A stretch of DNA of 5,060 bases from Enterocloster asparagiformis (GTDB taxonomy: Bacteria > Bacillota > Clostridia > Lachnospirales > Lachnospiraceae). This document shows, in pieces, positions 1 through 5,060 of this stretch. The stretch covers positions 1-5,060 of the forward strand of contig JAGZSY010000075.1 in the NCBI GenBank assembly GCA_018380885.1. Reading direction: 5' to 3'. Numbering within the stretch: position 1 is the stretch's first letter; every line of letters begins with the position of its first letter. The notes beneath the pieces are model-generated. The model made no database searches and had not been told where the DNA came from. It was given only the letters and a program-made list of their open reading frames with translations. The translations under genes and the position numbers were made by a program.

Positions 1-786
1 CATGACCATGGAAAAGTTCTGCTCGGACTCCGGCGCCTCCTGAAACAGCATGAGGATGATGGCCTGCAGCAGCGCCGTTTCGGCCTTGGTCCAGAACGGG
101 TCCGACTCATGGCTGTTCTTGGGCGTGGTGGCCTGGATGAGGTTGTTGACCAGCCGCAGGGCGTCCTTCTCATCCCGGATATAGCGGAAGGGGTTGTATC
201 CGTCCGACTGCTCCAGGTTAACGAGGTTCAGCACCCGCACATCATAGCCCTGGCTTTTAAGGTAGCCGCCGGTGGCGGTGAGCACCTCCATTTTGGGGTC
301 GGTGATTACATAGTTTGTATTGGCCTCCAGAATGTTGGGCAGCACATAGCTGCGGGTCTTGGCCGCGCCGCTGCCGCCGATGACCAGTACGTTGAGGGAC
401 CGGCGGTGCTTGTGGGTATCCAGCCCCAGGCGGACATGCTTTGTCAGGGGCTTATTCTGCTTTTGACAGAACATGGCGTTGACCTGTTTGGGGGACGCCC
501 ACTGGGCGGAGCCGTGTTCCTCGCCGTCGCGGGTACGGCCCTGGGTGGTGCGGTAGAGGCAGATCCCCATGACATAGAGGCCGGTGCAGGCGAGAATGCT
601 CATCAGGCTGTGTTCCGTCCAGCGGATCTTCAAAGGGGTCTGCAGGGCTGCGGTCAGGTTCGTCAGCAGTTCCGGCAGGCCGTCCCCGAGGGACTGGGCG
701 ATCAGGAGCGCGGCCCAGACCACGGGGATGTAGAGAAACAGATACGGGAGAAGCCCTCCCGATCTGCCCGGTTGATTCAGCGGCAT
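1..786 (-). CDS. VirD4-like type IV coupling protein, N-terminal part (runs off left edge)
   Basis: This is the inner-membrane ATPase that links the relaxase-DNA complex to the type IV secretion channel during conjugation. 262 codons are visible. Two hydrophobic stretches at about residues 12-33 and 60-78 match the usual two N-terminal membrane helices. The P-loop GGSGAAKT follows at residues 137-144, with the last Gly of the Walker A consensus replaced by Ala. Downstream come typical family stretches such as VITDPKMEV and GYNPFRYI. The Walker B motif and C-terminal half lie outside the window. The ATG at 786 is fixed by an in-frame TGA immediately before it and by GGAGGTGA just upstream. It is separated from the previous gene by a 76-nt gap containing a terminator-like hairpin. 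Position after relaxase and PcfB genes supports the call, which resembles the clostridial CD1115-type VirD4 proteins. The family call is secure; the exact subfamily is from memory. Confidence 0.93.
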   Translation of the reverse strand, partial: MPLNQPGRSGGLLPYLFLYIPVVWAALLIAQSLGDGLPELLTNLTAALQTPLKIRWTEHSLMSILACTGLYVMGICLYRTTQGRTRDGEEHGSAQWASPKQVNAMFCQKQNKPLTKHVRLGLDTHKHRRSLNVLVIGGSGAAKTRSYVLPNILEANTNYVITDPKMEVLTATGGYLKSQGYDVRVLNLVNLEQSDGYNPFRYIRDEKDALRLVNNLIQATTPKNSHESDPFWTKAETALLQAIILMLFQEAPESEQNFSMVM

Positions 787-800
787 TCACCTCCAAATGT

Positions 801-833
801 AAAAACAGGGGGCGCACCGCAGTAGTGCGCCCC
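801..833 (-). terminator. Intrinsic terminator-like hairpin between the recombinase-like gene and virD4
   Basis: A perfect 9-bp inverted repeat (GGGGCGCAC at 809-817, GTGCGCCCC at 825-833) encloses a 7-nt loop. Reading the minus strand, the stem is followed by CTGTTTTT. The T-run is short and interrupted, so termination may be partial. It lies 15 nt upstream of the virD4 start codon, so partial readthrough could set the level of coupling protein. There is no T-run on the plus-strand side, which makes the minus direction the likely one. Confidence 0.65.
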
Positions 834-862
834 GTAGGCTGATGGGATGTATGCCCGTTTGA

Positions 863-1321
863 TCAGTCCTGTTCGAAGGGATACAGGATGTCCACGCCGA
901 GGGTATGCATTCGGTCCTCATACCGCAGGAGGCCCCGCAGGTCATGGCCCCGGTAGATCCGATCCCGTTTACAGGAAAGGATATAATCCATTTTCTTTTC
1001 CGCAGCCTGCTGCTCCAGGAACTGAAGGCCGGGCCTCCGGAGATCCCGCCCGCTCATATAATCCTTGTATACGCCGGCGATCTGCATGCCGTTTTCTTCC
1101 GCGAATTGGCGCAGGTAAGTGTCCTGCCCACTGATGCCGATCTCGTCTGCCATCGGGTTGCCGGTATCCACCCGAAGATACAGCCAGCAGCGTTTTCCCC
1201 GCAACTGTGCCTTGGGCGGCAGGCTCCCGTGCGCGAACAGCCTTTTCAGCAGTGCCATATCCTCCAGGAGCAGGAATCCTGCGCTGCCGGTGTGTCCTCT
1301 GTAGTAGTAAACGGCTTTCAT
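863..1321 (-). CDS. Stand-alone serine-recombinase-like (resolvase domain) protein with Asp at the nucleophile position
   Basis: The product is 152 aa. Residues 46-124 read like a resolvase N-terminal catalytic domain: YLRVDTGN (48-55), QDTYLRQFAEENG (66-78), YKDYMSGRDLRRPGLQ (85-100) and DRIYR (120-124). Family members normally have YxRVST, where Ser attacks DNA; here that Ser is Asp52. The conserved Arg50, Asp120, Arg121 and Arg124 are kept. About 45 unrelated residues precede the domain. No helix-turn-helix or zinc-ribbon DNA-binding region follows, because the protein ends at residue 152. I infer it cannot carry out recombination and may have a structural or regulatory role. The start at 1321 is chosen over an in-frame ATG at 1360 because AAGGAGG (1331-1337) sits 9 nt upstream of it. 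It lies 87 nt after the PcfB-family gene, in the same direction. The domain resemblance is fairly sure; the function is unknown. Confidence 0.75.
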   Translation of the reverse strand: MKAVYYYRGHTGSAGFLLLEDMALLKRLFAHGSLPPKAQLRGKRCWLYLRVDTGNPMADEIGISGQDTYLRQFAEENGMQIAGVYKDYMSGRDLRRPGLQFLEQQAAEKKMDYILSCKRDRIYRGHDLRGLLRYEDRMHTLGVDILYPFEQD

Positions 1322-1330
1322 GTGATTTGG

Positions 1331-1337
1331 CCTCCTT
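1331..1337 (-). promoter_or_regulatory. Ribosome binding site that sets the start of the recombinase-like gene
   Basis: AAGGAGG on the minus strand lies 9 nt before the ATG at 1321. The alternative upstream ATG at 1360 has no comparable site, so the shorter 152-aa product is preferred. Confidence 0.8.
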
Positions 1338-1408
1338 CCACTTTTTTGCAACTCAACCATACCCGAACCGGCCCGGAATATCCAGCACTTTCCCCGAACA
1401 GCACCCGA

Positions 1409-2056
1409 TCATCTGGCCTTGGTCCGCGTCTTGGTTTTCTGCCTGGCCGGGGCACGCTGACGCTGTTCCTCCAACCGAGCGCGATAGCCCTGCAGGCGGC
1501 CCTCAACAGAGGGCCGCTCCTCACTCGTCGTCCTCGCCGCGCTCCCGGCGCGCGTAGGAGAGCTGGTGCCGGTATCGCGTGAGGCGCGTCCCGACCGGGA
1601 ATCTTTTTTTGGCGTTCCTGGTTCCATCTCCGGCTGCCGCTCCCGATCCGGCTGCTCCTTTCGGGGGAACTCCGGTTGCTGGTACATCATCTTCTGGAAC
1701 ACCAAATTGGCCCGTTCCACCTCTGTGGCCGGCATGACAACATCTACCATGCTGTTCGGGCCATTGGAGTCCCGGGAGTTTTGGATGGCCGCATAGAGCA
1801 ATTTCGGTTCCCGCGCCTTGAGCCTGAACTCCCGGTATTCCTCCTGCGTCATGGGAAACACCCGCAGATCCCGCGTCTGCTGCAGCATTTTGCCCATGCG
1901 GACCTTGCCGCTGATCTTCTTGTGGTTTTTCGCCAGCGCCAGCGACATGGCCAGCAGGTTCTTGGCTGCTGAACCGCCCAGCCGGACGGCCACCTCTCCG
2001 CCGGAGAGCAGCATGCGGACCAGTTGGTCCGCGGCCTCACCGCCTCCGATATTCAT
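1409..2056 (-). CDS. PcfB-family (DUF3801) conjugation accessory protein
   Basis: The product is 215 aa. Residues 1-125 match the PcfB/DUF3801 pattern: an opening GGGEAADQLVRM, GSAAKNLLAMSLAL at about 28-41, then a KISGKVRMGKML segment and LRVFPMTQEEYREF. The name comes from the pCF10 transfer region of Enterococcus; members sit between relaxase and VirD4 genes, and a role linking the two is inferred rather than shown. Residues from about 126 to 215 form a long tail rich in Arg, Lys, Glu, Pro and Ser, probably disordered, ending in a very basic stretch. The start at 2056 is supported by AAAGGAGGTGG (2063-2073); the frame stays open further upstream, to 2392, but that part overlaps the relaxase. 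It overlaps the end of the relaxase gene by 20 bp, which suggests translational coupling. Confidence 0.88.
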   Translation of the reverse strand: MNIGGGEAADQLVRMLLSGGEVAVRLGGSAAKNLLAMSLALAKNHKKISGKVRMGKMLQQTRDLRVFPMTQEEYREFRLKAREPKLLYAAIQNSRDSNGPNSMVDVVMPATEVERANLVFQKMMYQQPEFPRKEQPDRERQPEMEPGTPKKDSRSGRASRDTGTSSPTRAGSAARTTSEERPSVEGRLQGYRARLEEQRQRAPARQKTKTRTKAR

Positions 2057-3449
2057 CTCGTTCCACCTCCTTTGCCGTGGCCTCGGCCACCTGAATATCA
2101 TGTTCCATCTGGGGCCGGTTTCGTTCAATAGTGTCACACATGGAAATTTCTTTCCGTGCCTGCCGGATCTCCCGGTTGACGTCCGCCAACTGTCGGTATA
2201 GTTCAGCCTTTTCCGCCAGCAACTGCTCCCTGGGGATCCCGCACCGCTCCAGCGTGGAGACGGCGTCCATGTAGCGGGTAAAGGGTTCCTCCATGCCGGG
2301 CATGCCGGACTCATAGCAGTCCTTCGCCGGGGCGAGGGCCTCTGCGTCGGAGAGGGCGTCGTAGAGCGCCCGCCGTTTCTTCTTCCGCACATTGAGGATG
2401 GTGCGCTGTTTCATCAGGCTGGCCAGCGTTTCCTCTGTGCGGGTATGGACGGCCTGCAGGCCCTCTGCCGTGGAGACGCCATGCGCCCGCAGGAAGGCGA
2501 ACTGCTCCTTGTAGCTCTCAAACTTCATGATCTCCCTCCTGAGATGGGGCGTCATCTTCGGCGGGTACTGCCGCTGCCCGGCCTTGCCCAGCAGATAGAG
2601 GTAGTGGACATACAGGGCCATGAATCCGGTGTACTTCTGCGGGTGGCGCCTGCGGTACGGCTCATACCGGGGCCGATAGACGATGGATGGGCGAGCACCG
2701 GCGGCGATCTCATCCAGGTTCCCCTCGATGGCGGCGCGGATCCCATCCTCGGTGAAAAGCGGATTCTTCCGGCCTGGTATCATGAGCCGCTCCTGTCCTT
2801 TGAGGCGGAAGCTGAGGCGATTCCCATGCTTGATCTCATATCCCTTATGCTCCATAATGAGGAAGAAGTGGCCGATATCGTTGGCGTCCTCTATGGCCTC
2901 CCGGAGATCCGCCTCCAGCATGGCGCGGAAGGTGGGCTGGCCCTTGCTTTGCCGCAGCCACTCGATGTAACTGACCGCCTTTTCTCCCTTGCCCTCCATG
3001 ATGATGGACAAGCCGTGCTCCCGGCACAGCCGGTCTGAGATGGCACGGATCTGGCTGTAGTAACTGCGGGCATTGCTGTGGTATTTCTCGCCGGTATCCG
3101 CATTTACGGAGTTGAAAATGGTGTGCGCGTGGATATGCTCCTTGTCCACATGAACGCCGATGACCGCCTGGTAGCCGGACAGATGCTCTGCGGCGAACTC
3201 CTTTGCGATCTCCAGCGCCAGTTCTGGGGTGGCCTCGCCGGGCTTGAAGGATTGGATGATGTGATAATACTGGACGCCGTCCGTCTGACGATAGTGCCGC
3301 TTGGTTTTCATCATACGGCTGACGGCGTGCTCCGTGGAGCAGCCCTGGCTGGCGGTCAGGATCTGTTCCTCTGTTTTATCCCCATTGAGGACATACCGGA
3401 CCCCCACGTCCAGCCGTCCCTTGCGGGCGAGGATCTTCGTAACCGCCAT
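2037..3449 (-). CDS. Relaxase / mobilisation nuclease, MOB-P type
   Basis: This 470-aa protein is expected to nick one strand at oriT, stay bound to the 5' end through a tyrosine and guide the strand into the recipient. The N-terminal domain shows the Pfam Relaxase (PF03432) layout: GVRYVLNGDKT, with Tyr19 as the likely nucleophile; YYHIIQSFKPGE at 61-72; and the metal-binding triad HIHAH, with His105, His107 and His109, followed by FNSVN. The middle region (about 160-330) is typical of clostridial element relaxases. The last 70 or so residues are charged and heptad-like, probably coiled coil. Length is normal for the family. The start codon shares one base with the mobC stop codon (TAATG), and there is no strong ribosome binding site, so translation is probably coupled to mobC. 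The catalytic residues look intact, so the protein should be active. Confidence 0.95.
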   Translation of the reverse strand: MAVTKILARKGRLDVGVRYVLNGDKTEEQILTASQGCSTEHAVSRMMKTKRHYRQTDGVQYYHIIQSFKPGEATPELALEIAKEFAAEHLSGYQAVIGVHVDKEHIHAHTIFNSVNADTGEKYHSNARSYYSQIRAISDRLCREHGLSIIMEGKGEKAVSYIEWLRQSKGQPTFRAMLEADLREAIEDANDIGHFFLIMEHKGYEIKHGNRLSFRLKGQERLMIPGRKNPLFTEDGIRAAIEGNLDEIAAGARPSIVYRPRYEPYRRRHPQKYTGFMALYVHYLYLLGKAGQRQYPPKMTPHLRREIMKFESYKEQFAFLRAHGVSTAEGLQAVHTRTEETLASLMKQRTILNVRKKKRRALYDALSDAEALAPAKDCYESGMPGMEEPFTRYMDAVSTLERCGIPREQLLAEKAELYRQLADVNREIRQARKEISMCDTIERNRPQMEHDIQVAEATAKEVERDEYRRR

Positions 3450-3760
3450 TACAGATCCGCGACCTTTTCCATGAGCAGGTACACCTGCCGCAGCAGGAAC
3501 AGCGCCTCTTTTGCGTCTTGTCGGGTGGCGATGCCGGCGTTGACGCTCCGGGCGATTTGATTGATATTTACGCCGATTCGGTTGATCTCCCGATATAAGT
3601 CGTTGATCTCCGCCGGCTGGCGCTGGCGGATCTCCGTGCGGTTGATGCAGGAGCGGATGACGTTACTTAGAGACAGGCCAGACTCTCTGGCCAGTCGGTC
3701 CAGGTGTTCCCGTTCCTCTGCGGTCAGCCGCACAGAGAGAAATTTGCTTTTTTCCTGCAC
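3449..3760 (-). CDS. mobC: MobC-like relaxosome accessory protein
   Basis: The product is 103 aa. Residues 5-40 (SKFLSVRLTAEEREHLDRLA onward) look like a ribbon-helix-helix DNA-binding domain. Residues 59-74 carry the MobC signature INRIGVNINQIARSVN (compare Pfam MobC PF05713). Such proteins bind oriT next to the nick site and help the relaxase open the DNA. The start is GTG at 3760, preceded by AAGGAGGTGA (3764-3773), a near-ideal ribosome binding site. The gene lies directly downstream of the candidate oriT and is joined to the relaxase by a one-base overlap. It could also repress its own promoter, as ribbon-helix-helix proteins often do, but no promoter could be identified with confidence. 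Confidence 0.92.
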   Translation of the reverse strand: MQEKSKFLSVRLTAEEREHLDRLARESGLSLSNVIRSCINRTEIRQRQPAEINDLYREINRIGVNINQIARSVNAGIATRQDAKEALFLLRQVYLLMEKVADL

Positions 3761-3763
3761 ACG

Positions 3764-3773
3764 TCACCTCCTT
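3764..3773 (-). promoter_or_regulatory. Very strong ribosome binding site of mobC
   Basis: AAGGAGGTGA on the minus strand is a 10-nt match to the 16S anti-Shine-Dalgarno complement. It supports the GTG start at 3760. Its last three bases are also the stop codon of a possible 22-codon reading frame that begins at 3832. Confidence 0.85.
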
Positions 3774-3799
3774 TTTCTGCCTGCAGGCGGCATTGGGGC

Positions 3800-3872
3800 C
3801 AGGGGGATTCCCCCTGCAAGCGCATTTGTCATACAAATGCTATGCTTGCGCCATCGCCGCGCAGGGCGCGGC
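3800..3872. other. Candidate origin of transfer (oriT): cluster of three inverted repeats
   Basis: The gap between mobC and the gene to its right (3761-3927) carries three perfect inverted repeats within 73 bp. The first is CAGGGGG / CCCCCTG (3800-3806 and 3810-3816, loop ATT). The second is GCATTTGT / ACAAATGC (3822-3829 and 3833-3840, loop CAT), extended by outer arms GCAAGC (3816-3821) and GCTTGC (3844-3849) with a 3-nt bulge. The third is GCCGCGC / GCGCGGC (3856-3862 and 3866-3872, loop AGG). None is followed by a T-run, so they do not look like terminators. A hairpin cluster directly upstream of mobC and relaxase genes is the usual place for oriT. The nick site cannot be placed from sequence alone. 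Confidence 0.55.
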
Positions 3873-3927
3873 CATTTTCAAGCGGTAGGTGGATTTCAAT
3901 TCCCTCTCCTGCGGAAAAGAAAAATGC

Positions 3928-4266
3928 TCACCGCTCACGGGCCTTGAGGTTCAGGTTATCCCGCGGGACGCCGGCCAGATCCAGTTCGCGCTTGTCCCGC
4001 ACATACGCCGCATAGCGGGCGTAGGCGTAACCTTCGCTGTCAACGAGGATGCCGTCCTGCCGCTTGCGGGTAGAGACCAGCAGGCAGCGGAAGCGGCCGG
4101 ACTTCTCACTGTACCCGGTAAGGTGGGTCCTGGCGGCGATGAAAGGGGTCTCGGCCAGCAGATCCGCTTGAAAGCGGCGGTATTTGGATTCCGACAGGAT
4201 GATCTCCCGCACCACTGTAAAGGGGGCGGCCTTGATGATTGGGGTGGTATCTTGCAGAGCAGACAC
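3928..4266 (-). CDS. Conserved accessory protein of mobile elements, function unknown (possibly DUF6329)
   Basis: The conservative form is 112 aa from a GTG at 4266. It contains LQDTTPIIKAAPFTVVREII, ESKYRRF, HLTGYSEKSGRFRCLLVSTR, DGILVDSEGYAYARYAAYV and a basic C-terminus. There is no signal peptide or membrane segment, so it is likely cytoplasmic. I recall similar proteins beside mobC in clostridial elements, possibly named DUF6329; this is unverified and no function is known. The start is problematic: the GTG has no ribosome binding site, while the same frame is open for 15 more codons up to an ATA at 4309-4311 that sits 8 nt after GGGAGG. Between the ATA and the GTG the codons read AKEQYARFFRKPVSVS, plausible protein. 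An in-frame TGA just upstream of the GGGAGG limits any longer start, and no ATG, GTG or TTG lies between. The true product may be 127 aa. Confidence 0.75.
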   Translation of the reverse strand: MSALQDTTPIIKAAPFTVVREIILSESKYRRFQADLLAETPFIAARTHLTGYSEKSGRFRCLLVSTRKRQDGILVDSEGYAYARYAAYVRDKRELDLAGVPRDNLNLKARER

Positions 4267-4308
4267 AGAAACCGGCTTTCTGAAAAATCGTGCATACTGT
4301 TCTTTTGC

Positions 4309-4328
4309 TATGGTGCAGACCTCCCTTC
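4309..4328 (-). promoter_or_regulatory. Ribosome binding site followed by an ATA codon where a start is expected
   Basis: On the minus strand GAAGGGAGG (4320-4328) is followed 8 nt later by ATA (4309-4311) and then GCA AAA GAA CAG. The layout matches a normal start with ATG changed to ATA. The only standard start in this frame is the GTG at 4266, over 50 nt from the site. Confidence 0.55.
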
Positions 4329-4332
4329 AAAA

Positions 4333-4395
4333 AAGGGTGTATCATTGGACGCCCTTATCATCTGAAACGGGAAAGCAAGGGCGTGTCATTGGACG
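4333..4395. repeat. Two near-identical 19-bp direct repeats at the methyltransferase end
   Basis: AAGGGTGTATCATTGGACG (4333-4351) and AAGGGCGTGTCATTGGACG (4377-4395) match at 17 of 19 positions and start 44 bp apart. The second copy contains the methyltransferase stop codon (4386-4388). The first looks like a copy of the gene's last codons left in the gap before the next gene. It may be the trace of a short duplication or a protein-binding site. Confidence 0.6.
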
Positions 4396-5060
4396 TCCTC
4401 CAGCCCCTGTTCCAGCGCCTGACGGATCCGGCCTCTGGCCAGTGCGGCATAGGCGTCTGTCACCTCGATGCCGGTGGCGGAGTAGCCCTCCAGCACAGCG
4501 GCCAGCACCGTGGTGCCGCTGCCGGCAAAGGGGTCCAGGATCCGTCCGCCCGGCTCGGTGATCCCGGCTCGGTGATCTTCACGATGTCCCGCATAAGCTG
4601 CAGGGGCTTTTCTGTCAGGTGGATGCGATCCTGCGGGTTCCCGTATTTGAATACACCGGGCAGGCAGGGCACGGGACGGCTAATGGGCATGTCCCCGTTG
4701 GATCCCCAGACGATGTACTCCGCCTGCTGGCGGAAGCGTCCTTTCTGGGGCCGGCTGTTGCCCTTGTCCCAGACGGCGGTGCCACGCCAGATCCAACCAG
4801 CCCACTGGAGGGCGTCCGTAGCTGCGGGGAGCTGCCGCCAGTCGATGAACATACACACCGGGGCGCCGGGCTTACAGATTTTTCTGGCGTCGTACAGCCA
4901 CTCCGCCGCCCAGCGCGTCCAGGACCGCTGATCCTTGGCGTCGCCGTCAAAGGGCGGCGGGGCATGGTCGCCCATGTTGGAGTATTTCTTGGCCGTGGAC
5001 TTGTTCTTTTCCGCCTGGGTGCGCCCGCCGGATGCGTAGGGCGGGTCTGTGATCACCGCG
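4386..5060 (-). pseudogene. DNA methyltransferase (N4/N6 type, beta-class order), frameshifted; 5' end outside the window
   Basis: Such enzymes transfer a methyl group from S-adenosylmethionine to adenine N6 or cytosine N4. The catalytic motif DPPY is encoded at 5036-5047, in the context AVITDPPYASGG. A central part with AVWDKGN, YIVWGSNGD and HLTEKPLQLMRDIVKITEPG follows. The AdoMet-binding motif DPFAGSGTT is encoded at 4509-4535, but in another frame. DPPY before DPFAGSGTT is the beta-class order (Pfam PF01555). The frames are split by a perfect 14-bp tandem duplication (4549-4562 and 4563-4576). Removing one copy joins ITEPG to GRILDPFAGSGTT and continues through GIEVTDAYAALARGR to a stop at 4386-4388, giving 219 visible residues. 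As written, the frame stops at 4460 without the AdoMet motif, so the enzyme is probably inactive. A sequencing error is possible. It is probably the upstream neighbour in the same operon. Confidence 0.88.
4549..4576. repeat. Perfect 14-bp tandem duplication inside the methyltransferase gene
   Basis: CCCGGCTCGGTGAT occurs twice with no spacer (4549-4562 and 4563-4576). Fourteen is not a multiple of three, and removal of exactly one unit restores the methyltransferase reading frame, so the duplication is the cause of the frameshift. Replication slippage is the likely origin. Confidence 0.95.

Noticed and set aside
109..825. Long open frame on the plus strand (238 codons)
   Set aside because: It is antisense to the virD4-like gene, whose frame carries clear membrane segments and a P-loop; the plus-strand product resembles nothing I recognise and GC-rich DNA often gives such frames.
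1322..1360. Longer start of the recombinase-like gene at 1360
   Set aside because: No good ribosome binding site precedes it, while AAGGAGG precedes the ATG at 1321 at good spacing.
905..1582. Plus-strand open frame of 225 codons
   Set aside because: It runs antisense across the recombinase-like gene and into the PcfB-family gene, with no family features and no ribosome binding site noted.
2057..2392. Upstream extension of the PcfB-family gene to an ATG at 2392
   Set aside because: The added 112 codons overlap the relaxase gene, look non-protein-like, and the strong ribosome binding site points to 2056.
2445..3038. Plus-strand open frame of 197 codons
   Set aside because: It is fully antisense to the relaxase, whose catalytic motifs are unmistakable.
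3800..3816. G-rich hairpin as a terminator for the genes to the right
   Set aside because: There is no T-run on either strand after the stem; it fits better as part of the oriT-like cluster.
4342..4389. 15-codon frame starting in the methyltransferase stop (ATGA overlap)
   Set aside because: It has no ribosome binding site or recognisable product, and arises beside the direct repeat; too weak to call.

Overview
This window is part of the transfer region of an integrative and conjugative element (or a related mobilisable element) from a high-GC Clostridia-type Firmicute, probably a gut Oscillospiraceae or Lachnospiraceae species. The evidence is the gene set: MobC-like protein, MOB-P-type relaxase, PcfB/DUF3801 protein and VirD4-like coupling protein. 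This order is typical of Tn1549/CTn-like elements. Strong AAGGAGG-type ribosome binding sites and GC-rich coding also fit. The family and host assignments come from recalled family knowledge, not from a database search.

All supported genes lie on the minus strand and read from right to left. From the right edge they are: a beta-class N4/N6-adenine or cytosine DNA methyltransferase, partial at the window edge and broken by a 14-bp tandem duplication (4386-5060); a small conserved accessory protein of unknown function (3928-4266, possibly starting at an ATA codon at 4311); a 167-bp non-coding segment with three inverted repeats that looks like oriT (about 3800-3872); mobC (3449-3760); the relaxase (2037-3449, sharing one base with mobC); a PcfB-family protein (1409-2056, overlapping the relaxase by 20 bp); a stand-alone serine-recombinase-like protein with Asp at the nucleophile position (863-1321); a hairpin terminator (801-833); and the first 262 codons of the VirD4-like ATPase (1-786, continuing off the left edge).

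The proposed joint role is this. MobC and the relaxase bind and nick oriT just upstream of their own genes. The relaxase-DNA complex, probably helped by the PcfB-family protein, is handed to the VirD4-like ATPase, which feeds the type IV secretion channel encoded beyond the left edge. The methyltransferase would modify element DNA but is disrupted here. The recombinase-like protein has no known role in this setting and is the least explained gene in the window. The plus strand holds no gene I can support.
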